A stretch of DNA of 64,000 bases from Siphlonurus alternatus. Its lineage: Eukaryota; Arthropoda; Insecta; Ephemeroptera; Siphlonuridae. Numbering within the stretch: position 1 is the first letter of the stretch; each line of letters begins with the position of its first letter. The stretch lies in NCBI GenBank assembly GCA_949825025.1, contig OX463786.1:16377911-16441910 (forward strand). Direction: 5' to 3'. Shown here in pieces: positions 1 through 11,805 of the stretch. Below the pieces are notes generated by a model, which did no database searches, was not told where the DNA came from, and saw only the letters and a program-made list of their open reading frames with translations. Made by a program: the position numbers and the translations under genes.

Positions 1-835
1 TCGCTCTCACTATATAATTTATATACTGGTTGTATTTTATAATAATAAATATTGAAATATTCATGTTTATTATTATCAAACACGTTTTACAGTATATAGT
101 TATGTAATACTGATTTGTGAACACAAGCATGCAAGTTTTTCTATTTAACTCTACTAAAGAATCTCTAAATATGTCATGTATTACAATTTCAAATATATAG
201 AGTGTACTGCACAAATAAATAGCATGATGATATATGGTAATATATAATAATATACGATGGATGTCCACCGTCATTTTGTCCGTCATATTGTATGATGGTA
301 AAGCCACAGAACGACATTCCATTGTTAGTGCAGACCCCAGTAGCCAACAACAATATGCAGCAAAGCAAACGGGCGGGGTTTCTATGTGTATATTCAGTAA
401 AAGCCACAGTTTGCATTGTGAATTCATACAAATGCTTATATATAATATTATAAATACCTACATTTGTATATAACTTGAAGAGAAAAGTCCATATAATATC
501 AGAAAGATATTTTTTATAGAAAGAATAATACTTTTCTTAGCAAAGACTCCAGGAAGTTTGCTTACTTTTTTACTGTATTTCAATTTCTAAGACATACAAT
601 AATATATATATAGTTCTTTTCAAAATAGTTGTACTCATAAAATATGCAATCAAGACTTTCCTATTTTGCTGCTTATTTTTCAAAATAAGTGTACCTTTAA
701 GCTGAGAATTTTATGCTAATAAATTATTTTTATTCGGCGGTGATTAATTGAATATTTACTATATAATTCCGCTTATATAAAAAAAATATAATTGATGGCA
801 TCTTGAATTCATTAGCCATCCTGATAGAGGTTTCC

Positions 836-955
836 ATGGTTCCCTCAGACACAAGCCGGCAAAAGGCATACTATCCGTGGCTTCGGTTTGACAGAGACCA
901 TAGACGTACGTTTATGACAGAGACAATCGCAAAATGGCCTACAACTGATTACTGA
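836..955 (+). CDS. possible small coding exon, unrecognised (weak)
   Basis: A 39-codon frame runs from an ATG at 836 to a TGA at 953-955 in a patch clearly richer in GC than its surroundings. The peptide is charged and aromatic, with the segment YYPWLRFDRDHRRTF near its middle. A pyrimidine-containing CTCAG lies just inside the frame at about 850 and could be a splice acceptor, in which case the ATG is not the start. There is no recognised domain, no polyadenylation signal close behind and no partner exon. It could equally be a transposon fossil. Confidence 0.12.
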   Translation: MVPSDTSRQKAYYPWLRFDRDHRRTFMTETIAKWPTTDY

Positions 956-1178
956 TTAGTTTAGTTATAAAGGAAAAATAATCTACGCATAATAAAGTCA
1001 TAAAGTCGTGGTAGCGAGAAAAGTGCTTATGTCCATTGTCAGTCGATTAGTATAAGCAGAATAAACTTTGAACGTAAATAATATAAAATGTATAATACGA
1101 ACATTCAAAGTAAGATCAAAGATATTTTTATATAGAGGGACTGGCTTCATTTGGTATAATGATTTTGTTAGAAATTGA

Positions 1179-1180
<2 letters not shown>

Positions 1181-1253
<73 letters not shown>

Positions 1254-1256
1254 TTA
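1181..1256. repeat. (TA)n microsatellite
   Basis: About 70 bases of uninterrupted TA dinucleotide, ending in slightly degenerate ATAATATATATT. Confidence 0.95.
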
Positions 1257-1349
1257 TGTTAATACAATTTGGTTAACAATGACAAAGACATTCATTTTTT
1301 ATTTTACCACAACGATATTTTGTTGCAATACGTGAAAGATACTACAATA

Positions 1350-1568
1350 CAGTCAAATTAATTTTATATTCCTTCCGAAAGTATAAGCCGGAAGTGTGAA
1401 GTTTGCAGCTCTTCTGTTTGTAATTTAGTTTTGAAACTTTACAGTGTATTTTGAAGTAGAAGAACTGACCTATGTGTGAAATTTTAATGCTGAAATATAA
1501 TGAATAGGAAGGTCAGAAATTTTACACTTCCGGCTACTTCCGGAGGGAATATCATGTAAATTTGACTG
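1350..1568. mobile_element. mariner-type MITE with CAGTCAAATT ends
   Basis: A non-coding inverted-repeat element. The left end reads CAGTCAAATT and the right end AATTTGACTG, flanked on both sides by TA, the target duplication of Tc1/mariner elements. Inner parts of the arms also pair: the left arm has CCGGAAGTGTGAAGTTTGCA and the right arm has TACACTTCCGGCTACTTCCGG. A close relative lies at about 29832-30045, and weaker ones at 37437-37623 and 38685-38846. There is no transposase frame, so any movement would have needed a transposase supplied elsewhere. Confidence 0.85.
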
Positions 1569-3157
1569 TAGTCACATTAAATTTGTATGTTCTTCATAAA
1601 CAATTTGCATGATTTTAGTGGTGAAAAAAACAAAGTTAAATTTGAATACATCCAAATGAGATAATATAAAAACAAGTAGCAGAGTTTAAAATATCATCCC
1701 TCTTTTCTTCTTCCCGAGGAGAGGTTCTTATGAAGGCATTTTTGTGACGTCATTTTACCATAACCAAGTTTGTGGTTTATTATGAACGTTTCTGCTGGAA
1801 TGTTATTTACTTTCTTTGCAAAATGTGAACGTTAGAACTAAACTTATGTATCTTCACGGTGAAAGTACAAGTTTTATGAATATACACTATATTATCTTGA
1901 ACTTCTACATTGCAGTAATGACTTTTATAAAAAAAAGTAATGCTGCTGTGAATTTGTCAGATTTTAAGAATTCACAAAAAGCATTAACCCATCGTTTTAT
2001 CATGATCTATTTGCTAATAAAATAATGTGTATTGTGCAAAGTGAGTATGACTGTTCAAGTTTTTTTAATGGCTTTAACTTGATTTAGTGGTATTTTAAGG
2101 TGGAGAAAATATTTTTAATATTTAAAGTGATGACAAACATTTTGGTGATAATCTTACTGTTAGTTTTATAAGGAAAAAATAACTTAATTCAAGTTAAACA
2201 TATAAGTTCTTATTATATGTTGAATTGAATAGCAAGGTAACGTTCGTAATGTCCAGAGGTGTATATTCTATAGGAAAACTCTTTTTTCAAGGCAATCGAC
2301 TCTGCTGTTGTTGATCTATATTATTGTTGTGGGAATATTTCCAATGCTAAGAGTGTACTTTATTTACGTAAACTGAACCACAACTTTTGTTTCTTTATAT
2401 ATTCTCGTACACAAAAGGTAGATTCCCCTTTTTTTTGTCATTTGTATTTTTTAGTTTGTTCTTGCATAACATTTGATTGTATCCATTCTACCATAGGCCT
2501 ATATAGCTAACATAATGTCCAGTATATAACAAAAAGTTTTGTTTGTATATACAATACTGTATTGAGAATAATATTGTAAAACTAGCTCTGCTGGAAAGTG
2601 ATTTGAAACAAATTGGAAAAATGAAATAGAGGGGGAGGAAAAAAAAACAACAACATCTTTTCAAGTGAAAAATAAACTACTGATTTCCTTTTTAGATCTT
2701 TTCACTTTTTTTTTTTGTTTTCAAATTTTGTTGCAGTTATTTGAATGATATATATACTCTTGATATTGTTTCAATAAGTTTGATTTATTTACATGTCCTC
2801 CAGCTCTCTGTTTATGACATCATGTTTCTATATCAACTCACAATCTCTCATGTTATATATGGTAAAAAAAATTTGGGGTTGAAAGATTAAAAATATAAAA
2901 GTGAAAAGCGCAATAACTCAAGGTAATACAGTTGTGGTCAAAATTAGAACTTTCTGATTAATCTGTACCATAACTTATATATTCATGTTTTAAAAGTATT
3001 TCATAAGAATAAAGCTAATACATGCATGTTAAATATAAACAGAAAATCTATAGAAACCCCGAATAGATAATTAATTTTCAACATTAATTATGAGAGTGCA
3101 CATACAATGTTTTTTGTTTGTGAAAATTCACAATTTTTTAACTGCACTAATACTAAT
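1569..3157. other. AT-rich non-coding stretch
   Basis: No supported gene. It contains homopolymer A and T runs and short open frames in AT-rich DNA without splice or promoter support, including 1816-2025. No inverted-repeat element was recognised. Confidence 0.6.
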
Positions 3158-3468
3158 TGATTAATGCAGAAATTGATAGAGGGTGCAAAGGTATTACCTT
3201 TGCAAAAGGTATGCTACTCTACTCTGATTTTTTTCCAGTTTCTTTTAGAGTCCGGGAACTATTTTTAAAAAATTATTGAAAGTACAGAGAAAGTGGTGCC
3301 TCTGGACGCCTCTTTTAATAAAAGGATAGGACCTAAAAGGGGCGTGGGTTCAAACCTGACCTCGGCAAAAAAATTTAGCAATACTTCCCTAGCTCTAAAT
3401 AATCAAGAAAAAATCAGCACCCTGTATCCATTTTTGCAATACAACATTTTGAGGTCGATACTCTATTG
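3158..3468. mobile_element. foldback MITE, family A (copy 1)
   Basis: A diverged copy of a foldback family also present at 22047-22370, 56905-57276, about 62830-63095 and 63098-63430. The shared arm contains GGGAACTATTTTTAAAAAAT followed by TATTGAAAGT. The outer part reads TGCAGAAAT(T/G)GATAGAGGGTGC on the left and its complement on the right, ending in GAGGTCGATACTCTATTG. The small open frame inside (3293-3478) is a by-product of the element. Confidence 0.75.
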
Positions 3469-4065
3469 TCTCTCATAAAAATATATAGAAACAATATAAA
3501 TATATAATAGCAGTATATACCTTTTTATAAAAAATTATTTCCATTTGCATATATATCAATTCACGATGTCAATACTAGATTTTCAGCAATCATCACCTGC
3601 TATGTTATTTAAAATAATGATATATATGATGGCAAATAATTAACACTATACAAAATTAATATTTTGCTATATACCTTATAATTCAACACATACATGCAAT
3701 ATAGCAGTTAAAAAAAATGTAGTAACCATTAAACCAAGTGCTTGTATAAGTAATTAGAGCTTGATGACAAAAGTGTTTTATAAAAATAAAAAAGCAGAGC
3801 AATACGCGTGGACAATGACTATAATAACAGTTCTATGTTTATAGGTGGGTTTACCCCCCTCTCGTGTTGTACAAGCGCTTTCAGCACGATGAGGTCTTTT
3901 TAACGTTTGCATGTTCTGTTGTGGTCGTGAATATTTATTGTCATGGAAAGTAAAAAGTGCAATGTTTTTGTTCTAAAAAATTTGTGAGGTATAAGATTGA
4001 AAATGTCAGTTAAAAGAACAGATTTATTAGTAATTTTTACTTTTTCTGTGATTGCTTTATAGTTA
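3469..4065. other. AT-rich spacer
   Basis: No gene supported. There is a short GC-richer patch at about 3843-3900 with a run of C. The - strand open frame at 3900-4115 runs into the MITE at 4066 and is not considered a gene. Confidence 0.5.
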
Positions 4066-4162
4066 AGGGGCATTCCCAAAGGTTTAGGGCCCGATTTAGG
4101 GCTAAATTCTGACATGAAAAATTGTGCCTAAAATCGGGCCTTTAACCTTTGTAAATGCCCCT
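4066..4162. mobile_element. TTA-flanked MITE, family B (copy 1, 97 bp)
   Basis: A short palindromic element. The ends read AGGGGCATTCCCAAAGGTTT and, on the other side, AACCTTTGTAAATGCCCCT, with TTA on both flanks (4063-4065 and 4163-4165). The inner arms TAGGGCCCGATTTAGG and CCTAAAATCGGGCCTTTAA also pair. Family B members at 16472, 17174, 18325 and about 50936 share the GGGGCATTCACAAAG end but differ in arm sequence. A TTA target site is typical of PIF/Harbinger elements; that assignment is an inference. Confidence 0.85.
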
Positions 4163-4643
4163 TTAAAAGTTTGTTAAATTTTTTTCATAATTTCTTTTAA
4201 AAGAAACAAGATGCACTTTACATTTAAGAATATAATATGAGAAATTGAGAGGTCATGTTGAAGTATAATTATTAATTATTATAATAATTAAATTTATATT
4301 AATATATCTTTCACTACTAAAGTCAACTGATATGTAATACTAAAAAAAATAATAATTAGTTACACAATAGGGGTAAGGATATAGGGTATATATCAAAGTT
4401 GTAACTAATTCCATAAATGTAATAGGTAAACGATAAATCCTTATCCAAAAATATATATATATTATACATGAAAAGTAAGGTCGAATTTTATTTTAAGATG
4501 AATAACAATATTATAATACAGTCTAATCGATTTTAAAAGGTTCCTGGGCATACCATTCCTAATATTTCATACATATTTATATTACCTTCAATTCAAGGCT
4601 CTGAACGGCTAACGTATACAGAAGGAATCTAAAATTTCTTCGA
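4163..4643. other. AT-rich spacer
   Basis: Very AT-rich DNA (runs of TTATTATAATAATTA type). No gene, element or clear signal seen. Confidence 0.5.
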
Positions 4644-4704
4644 GTGAACACTTTCCTTAACATGGGCTCTGTGCTATACCTGTGATGTTAAGGAAAGTGT
4701 ACAC
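4644..4704. ncRNA. short hairpin, pre-miRNA-like or tiny foldback
   Basis: GTGAACACTTTCCTTAACAT at 4644-4663 is matched by ATGTTAAGGAAAGTGTACAC at 4685-4704. This is a 20-bp stem with one mismatch and a 21-base loop. The size suits a small RNA precursor, but a degenerate MITE fits equally well. The sequence shows no evidence of transcription. Confidence 0.25.
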
Positions 4705-5243
4705 TGATGAGAGCAGAAGCAGTTGTCGTATAATTTTGGTGGACAAACATAACACTCTGTTTACAAACTCTCTAAACACCTACCTGTATGTGTTAACATA
4801 CCGTATTTTGCCCTCTCTTTATACCAACCGTCCTATATACTCATGTAGCTGGCTACGTTTTTTCTCTCTTATTGTCTACTGAAATGATAGCTGCTAGGGG
4901 TTTTTGTTTTAAAATAATTACAAATTACATCCACCACTGTAATACATTTAAATTGAGAATAGGGATGGAACCACAGCAATGATAACTATTATGTACTGCG
5001 AATGTAAAATTTTCTGTGAATGCATTGTTGATAAAATGAAAAACATGAAATAAATCCAAGAAATAAAATGAGAGTTTTACTCGTTAAAAAAGTGAAAGAG
5101 ACCAAACATATTTTATTGTACACCAAATGACAGTGTTCTTAACAATGAAGTATTTATTTTCACGTAATTAATATAATATTCTATTAGGAACATGTAATTT
5201 TTTTAATTAAAAAGAAAAATATCTGCAACGTTTTGTAACTAAC

Positions 5244-5251
5244 GTTATATA
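5244..5251 (+). promoter_or_regulatory. TATA-like element before the candidate first exon
   Basis: TTATATAA lies about 75 bases before the ATG at 5323. That would place transcription start near 5275 and give a 5' leader of about 45 bases. In DNA this AT-rich such a match is weak alone. It is listed because it precedes a GC-richer leader and a signal-peptide-like frame. Confidence 0.25.
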
Positions 5252-5322
5252 ACCATCGTTAACCGTTGCACCACCCTTACTCTCGTATATGAGGTTGCAA
5301 GTTTTGACTGTCACTTGTCGGT

Positions 5323-5485
5323 ATGTTGACTTTGCAGTACTTGATGTTCGTCATGTTGGTATGCAGCGCAGTAGAACTTTGGTGCCACAAAATTAAATTG
5401 CAAATGAACTCTCACGCACGCACTCTATCCTCAATTATTCAGAACGATAATGGAAAATATTCTAACGACGATTACATTATACCAG
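5323..5485 (+). CDS. candidate first coding exon of a small secreted protein
   Basis: The frame starts at ATG 5323 and encodes 54 residues plus one base up to a donor-like CCAG/GTAATC at 5485/5486. The first 20 or so residues, beginning MLTLQYLMFVMLVCSAVELW, look like a signal peptide with possible cleavage after VCSA. The rest is polar, with one Cys at residue 21 and a Ser/Asn/Asp-rich tail ending DDYIIP. The exon and its leader are richer in GC and CpG than the surroundings. Joined to the exon at 11609 it would give about 119 residues with six cysteines after the signal peptide. Joined to the sequence at 9370 it would continue as GKTRSSTLKVTM and stop, with Gly-Lys after IIP. I recognise no family. 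The frame also runs on past the donor to 5544, so an unspliced 73-residue frame is possible. Confidence 0.35.
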
Positions 5486-5906
5486 GTAATCAAACTTGTG
5501 ATTTTAATGGCATACCTCAAATCATACATGGATATGCAAATTAATTCATTAATTAAGTTATGGTTTTATTTATTTTATATTTTTAATTATATCTTTTATT
5601 TTGGTAAGCAAAAGAAGTATAATGTAAGCAATATTATTTTCTTAGCAATTATGTATTTAAACGTATTTTGAACATCGACTGTTTGTTTATCATTGCTCTT
5701 TAAAATATTCGAATACGTCATTTCTGCTTCCGTTTATGGGTTCAAAACAGTATGCAGAAAGCGCAATTTTTTAGGCCTATTATTTGAAAGGATCTATAAT
5801 AATAATATCCTTATCATATAATACGAAGTCCTAAATACTATATTATTCTGTGATTCTCTTATGTGATTAAGTCATTGAACAAATTAAGCTAATTTTAAAT
5901 CATAAA

Positions 5907-5961
<55 letters not shown>

Positions 5962-8900
5962 TGTATACAATCTTAGTCAATGAAAGTGGAACATGTCGCA
6001 TGAGCACTATCAGTTTACTTTCACCTGAACTCCAAAAACGTTGTCAGATCAGTTAAGCGAGTGGACTGATGGTGCCAAGAATGTTTTTACTTAATGGATA
6101 GGCTAGGCCTATATCCCTATATCAATAGCATTATAGCTACTGAGGCAAAAAGTCATGGTATCATGGTCGCCTAGCGCAATATTCTGTATTATTTTGGCTT
6201 TACAGGCCATGGTAACATGGCGGATATCCTATTGTTCTACCACCCACTTCCTCCTTGCCTCACTGACGACAGTACCCCCATCTATCTATAGTATACAAGA
6301 TCCTTGGATGGTGCTCACTTCAACTTTCCAGCATGTGACGTATGTGCCCTAATTTTATTATCAAAGACTGTACTATCTACTCTATTTGTACATAAGAAAA
6401 TTGATATCATGTAATATAATCTTGTACGAACATTGGTGAGAAATTGTTTAAGTCAAGAAAGGATGATCGATGGCTCTATAAAAGGAATATTTTTACATAG
6501 AATCGAGAGTTGTGTAAAGTAATCTACACTTGTCATGATTTAGTAACATATTGGTGTAAGTCTATTCTCTGATTTTGCCATGAAAAATATGTTACAGTGA
6601 ATTTTTTTTTCAGCTGTAACTTTATTTGTGCTCTATAAAATATTAAAAATATATAAACGCGTGATATTATATTATTATTTACAGAAAAAAGAAGCTTGCT
6701 AAGTTGATTTTAAACAAGAAGCCATGGCTATTGAAATTAGGTATGGTAATTTTCAGTTTTTGTGCAAAAGTCAGATTTTTGATAAAAAAAAAAAAAAAAA
6801 AAAAAAAAAAATGACTAGGATAAGAGAATGTCAACTTTTTGAATTTTTAAGTCGCGTTATTTATATTGTTATAATGTAGCCAGCTGCAGCTTATATTTAT
6901 ACAGTTAGTTGACAGGATTTGTCAGATTATTATTACTAAAAATACATAAATTCATAAAGTCTTTCACGATTATAAATACATAAATATAAGCACAATATTA
7001 AAATTCAGATATTTATTATTATCACGCATACAAGACAACTATTAGGCAAGTCAGCATACGTAGTCTCGAATAAATATTGTAAAAATTAAATAAATGTATT
7101 GCAATTTATCGTTCATCATCATAATACATGTATACGTAATTAACTCTTTTCATCGTGTTTGTTGTTGTGTATGAGTTATTGATATAACAGGGTATTTAAT
7201 TTTTTCTGCAACACTTATTTTTTTTCATGTGATTACAATTTACATTTTTATGATAATATATTTTCACAAAATCTATAGGGAAAGAAGATCACTATTATTA
7301 ATTTTTGCTATTTTAATACATTTCCATTGTTTGTTTTTTTACACGTGGATGTTTTCTGGTCTGCTCTTGTGGTCCACCGGTATAATAGCTCATTATAGTT
7401 ATCGCAAATTTTATATTATTAAAACTAAAAATTGCTCGCAAAATAACTGTTAAATGTTTTTCTCTTTTGAACACACTACACGTTATTACCCTATTATATA
7501 AATTATGTTATTACCCACTGTAGTTTTAGTCTACTGTTTGTGTATATATAAAGTAATAAAACGTTGTTTTTGATACATATACGCGTACAACACGCTCGTA
7601 TATAACTTTCATTTTTTGTTAGTCCAAGTATATTTTTCTCCAATTCATATGATAATTTTTTTATATGTAATAAATACTCCCTACAAAATCAATCTAAATA
7701 GACTATAATAAACTACATTAGAATAGGGAAGATGATATTTTTGGAAAATGTTCAAAAAATAAAAATAAACTCAAATTCATTTTAAAAATTCATTAATTTC
7801 CCTCTTATCTATATCTAATTATTGAATTCTAGTACGCTAATTTAAATTTCACATCCATCTTAAATTTATATTAATATAAATTTACAATTTTAATTTGTTT
7901 TCTTTATATTTTAATAATTTTTTATAATGACTTTGACTTTATAATGTTTTAGTATAGGCCTATCCTGCATCATTTGAAAAGACACAACGACGACTTTTAG
8001 TTCCTATATACTGGTGCATTGCAGACAAACTGTAGAAAAGTTTTCGCTAAACCTTGGCGCCTTCATGCCCATACATGAAACACTACTGCAGATTTTAGTT
8101 TAAAAAAAAATAATAATAATTTTTTTTAACTATACATAAGCTTTAGAGATGTTTTATAGTTGTGATGTTTTAGTAATGAATTTTTATGAATGTGTTTCCG
8201 TTTATCATGATATAGAGGATGATTGTAAAAGCAACAAGTTTTATTTTATATAATATAATATTAAATATACGTTGTGTTGTGATTTATATTTATATAATTG
8301 TACTTTTCTTATTATTCTTATTAAATAAAAAGATAATTTTTTTTTTATAACTGAGTGAATTTAAATGAGTTAGAAATATTACTGCAGTCTTTTGATGCGT
8401 AAGAAATGTAAGAATGGAATGAAAAAGTTCATCCAAGTATACATGATAGTTCATATTTATTACAGTTAAGATAGGATTATAATCCTTATTAGCATTTTTA
8501 CTGTTTATAAGTAAATGGTGTGAATTTATCTTTGATTTTTTTTTTGTGAGAGTATTATATAAAGCAACTCCTTTTTTTCACATACTATCAAATTCAAAAA
8601 GGTATGAACCTTAATAGCATATAAATCCCATAAATCACATCTTTTTACTTTTGATTTGTTAAGTTTGTAGATCATGCATGCTAAGCTTCAGTAACTTCTT
8701 GAAGTTTGGCAACATTGCAACACCTTAAGTTTGCACTAAAGTAAACTGAATTTATTTTTAAAAACAATGCAGCTTACTTTAAGTTGTACGTGGAAAGTAG
8801 TACCCTCCTAACTTAAAGATAAATGTGTATATTGGTTAAATTTTAAAATTATTTAATTTATAAGGATGACAAAATGGTCAAAAGACCATTATGTAAATAT

Positions 8901-9334
8901 AGCTGCACTCCCAAATTAATTTAAGTTCATTAACTCGATCCCTTATAGAGGCTTCAAGTCAGCTGATTTTGCGGTGTTTCCACCGGCCCGTCATATTCAA
9001 ACCTATAATGCAAAAAACAAGCAAACTCCCTATTGCTTTTTTTTACACTAAGAAATTTTTTAGAGAGGAAAATAATTTCTTGATTCATTATTAAAAAAAA
9101 AAAAAAAAAAACTAAATGGAAGGAGGAGGATGTATATAGGAGATGGTTTCAAATTAATATAGTTTCAATATTCACTGAGAAAAAAATCAAATTTTCTAAC
9201 ATGAAAGAAAATTTCCCCGCCGGGGAACACTATAGATTTAAAAACTTGCACAAATTAGTAAAAAGGCAATAGATATGACTGGAGTAAACGAAGTATTGTA
9301 AAATAATTACGATGTAGAAAATGTACTCTTGTTG
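5486..9334 (+). other. possible intron 1 sequence, AT-rich
   Basis: If the exon at 5323 is real this is its intron. It holds a T run of about 52 (5909-5960), an A run of about 28 (6784-6810) and an A run at 9093-9111. A GC-richer patch at about 6150-6350 contains a 65-codon frame from ATG 6155 with two hydrophobic stretches, but no supporting splice or polyadenylation context. I see no transposon with clear ends. Confidence 0.4.
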
Positions 9335-9590
9335 TTGTTCTAACTCCATATTTTGTTCTTATGTTACAGGTAAGACCCGATCTTCCACTTTGAAAGTAAC
9401 GATGTGAGTGATTAGATTGACTTCTTCCCAAATGCTCCAGATGTTTAAATTGTTATTGTCACTATAACGGTATTGAATGGAATTTTTTATATATATTATT
9501 ATACCTGTATTGTTTCTTGTGTACCTGTAATTTGAGTATGATTTTTAAAAATCAAATTACGATATTTTGTGTGATATTCAATTAAATAAT
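9335..9590 (+). promoter_or_regulatory. juxtaposed acceptor/donor (recursive splice site candidate), copy 1
   Basis: A pyrimidine-rich tract (TTGTTCTAACTC, then TTTTGTTCTTATG) leads to TTACAG at 9364-9369, directly followed by GTAAGA at 9370-9375. An acceptor abutting a consensus donor is the defining layout of a recursive splice site, or ratchet point. Joining it to the donor of the exon at 5485 would regenerate CAG/GTAAGA, a stronger donor than the original CAG/GTAATC. A diverged second copy with matching spacing lies at 33512-33780; a shared TACCTGTAATTTSAGTATG motif lies about 150 bases downstream in both. Alternatives: a short terminal exon (open for 12 codons in the phase left by the exon at 5323, with AATAAA motifs near 9615), or a dispersed repeat. 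Confidence 0.35.
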
Positions 9591-10690
9591 GTTTTATATA
9601 TGAAAAGCAACAAATAAAAACAATAAATGTTTCTAGCGCCTGAACTATAGGCAACTTTTTCATCATCTACGTAATGCGGGTTGCATTTATAATACAATGT
9701 AATTTACTGTAGGAGCTTTTAGTGTGCGAAATAAAAATAAAAACATTTTTAAACAGCTTTTAATATGAAATAAAAAAACAGTATAGTACTTAACAAGCGA
9801 ACATAATGTAGAAAGTGTCATAATATAGTTAAAAGTTACCTCATAATATTCTCTTCTACTTCATTTATCTCACGAAAGCACTTCAATTTATTTCTACTTC
9901 GTTAACTAACACATTTTATTTCCTCGGTGTTTTTCTACTCTAAAGTTCTATTTACATGAACCGTTAATTACGATGTAATTTTGACCCACATACACTTAAC
10001 CTCAGAATGTAAATCATGTAACTATAAAAAAAATTATGGTACTTTGACCCTTATGTTCTAGTGAGATAAGGTTTAGAGTTGCATCGCATTTGTTTTGTTA
10101 TAGTTACGTGATTTGCATTCTACGGCAACGTTATGGCAACCAAGTTTTCAGACTTATTAATGAATTGGTCCATATGTGATGACGTATCGTAGTGTCAACA
10201 AAGATACAAAGATGGTCATCATCATAAAGTATAACCCATTAGATACTCCATGCTATCACGATAAGATTTTACATAGTCGATTTTTACGTCATTTAAAAAA
10301 ATAGAAGAACGCGATGTATTTAAAATACACATTTAAAATAATGTCATTGTATTAATATATATTTTGATTATTTTGTGAAAAACTCAAATTCTTCTGGTCT
10401 TTGTTTATAAACAAAGTATTGCTAGGAAATGTCTGACCGGTGAATGAAATAACATATATATGGGACATTTGTTGATTTAAATGTTAACTTATAAATTGAA
10501 AATTGTCGTTAATTGGAAAATAACTGCGAGCTATATACTAGCGCCAATAATGCCATTACGTTCTGAGCTCTACTGGGTGAAATCAGATACTAATATCTGC
10601 ATCGTATTCCACATGCTTATATATTATATCGACATGGTAGTGAAAATATATCCTGACTCCATCGGTACACGGACAAAAATTTTTAATAGG

Positions 10691-10945
10691 AAAGGTCGGT
10701 AAAAGCGCCATTTACCAGCACGTTTGTAATATTTTACCGACATTGTTACAATGTATTCTGTAAAAACTGAAGACAAAGGATTGTAAAATAGTTTTTAAAG
10801 AATGTTGGTAAAAGTTTAACATTTTTGCTTTGCAAATGCCATTTTTACCAACCTAAATCTGCGATTTTAGCACGCTTCCTTTTTGCAACTTCAAACTTTG
10901 CAAATATAGCCCATTACGTTTTTAAAATTTACCAACTTGGTTGTT
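10691..10945. repeat. cluster of TCGGTAAAA-type motifs, upstream group
   Basis: GGTCGGTAAAA occurs at about 10694, its complement TTTTACCGAC at about 10732, and variants GTTGGTAAAA and TTTTTACCAACC follow at about 10805 and 10849, with TTTACCAACTTGG near 10924. A matching group lies at 12411-12655, so the two groups bracket the candidate exon at 11609. The role is unknown; they may be the arms of a decayed element about 2 kb long. Confidence 0.5.
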
Positions 10946-11608
10946 TTATTCAAAAACGTCCGTTACATTAGAGCAAACTTCCTCACATTTTTGACGCGTC
11001 CTTGGTGAGTGAGGCTGTGCTGAAAGTTGGGCTACCGTGTATAATACGTTTAATTTAAATAGTTCTTCAATACAATTAAGTAACGTCAAGATTTTTCGTC
11101 ATTACTTCATCACCGTGAATATCATATTAAGGTAAGCATAATAAAATCATTGTGTCAGTAACTCATATGATTATTTGATTATATTTATCTCCTCGATTTC
11201 TCTTTCTGTGTCTCTCTGTCAGTATTTATTTTCTTAAATACCACGTATCCTCTAGTGACTAGAGGATAATATTATGCATTTAAGAAAATAAATCCTAGTG
11301 CGAAGTGTTTTCGATTACTATAAATATGGTACTATGCAAATTATTAATATATTTTCTAAAAAATCATTCATGAATACCCTGTACCATTTAACATAAATTT
11401 ACCGAATCAATTCATACTAATTTGCCGTATATTAATTATAATTATAAATAAATACATGGTATACGTGTTAAAAGAGGTTTAAACATTGGTTTATTAATTT
11501 TTCGCTTCAGTTGCTTTTAAATTAAGTAACATATTATACATTGTATTTCGAGTATTTTCTCATGAATATTGCTTGTACCTTGTTAGCTCTAATAACGAAT
11601 ATTTACAG

Positions 11609-11805
11609 CAATGACGCGCCTACCGAAGGTGTCTTGGTGCTGCAGCGGACGATCGACTCATCATCGTGAGGCATCCGCGATGCATCTCTGCGTAATCACA
11701 CCACGATTGGAAAAGTTATTCCTCAAACCATTATGTCAACGAAAGGCAAGCCTCTTCACTCCAAAGGATGGGACTATCAACGGTCTGTGTACTGTAGCAA
11801 TTTGA
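11609..11805 (+). CDS. candidate terminal coding exon, unrecognised, Cys-containing
   Basis: An acceptor-like TATTTACAG ends at 11608 and is followed by a GC-rich patch that stands out from its AT-rich surroundings. Two bases (CA) complete a codon begun by an upstream exon, matching the single base left by the exon at 5323. The frame then reads 64 residues from ATG 11611 to TGA 11803-11805. It contains five cysteines (SWCCSG, MHLCVI, KPLCQR, NGLCTV) and is basic. If translation instead starts at 11611 the protein would lack a signal peptide. AATAAA follows about 190 bases later. I see no inverted repeats at its edges, so it is not obviously a transposon. No family is recognised. Confidence 0.35.

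Larger units (their letters stand above)
1..1340. other. AT-rich non-coding stretch with one GC-richer patch
   Basis: This stretch is mostly AT-rich. A GC-richer patch at about 250-425 is open on both strands (about 80 codons each). Neither frame has convincing splice or promoter signals and neither resembles a family I know. The + frame has a real ATG at 234; the - frame contains a hydrophobic run rich in Leu and Cys. Because both strands are open over the same bases, at most one can be coding and I call neither. The right side holds a TA microsatellite. Confidence 0.5.

Noticed and set aside
3351..3370. GGGTTCAAACCTGACCTCGG resembling a tRNA B box
   Set aside because: It is internal to a family A MITE (a similar sequence occurs at about 57087) and no box A or cloverleaf accompanies it.
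6155..6352. 65-codon + frame with two hydrophobic stretches
   Set aside because: No promoter, donor or polyadenylation context; the patch may be a dispersed repeat.
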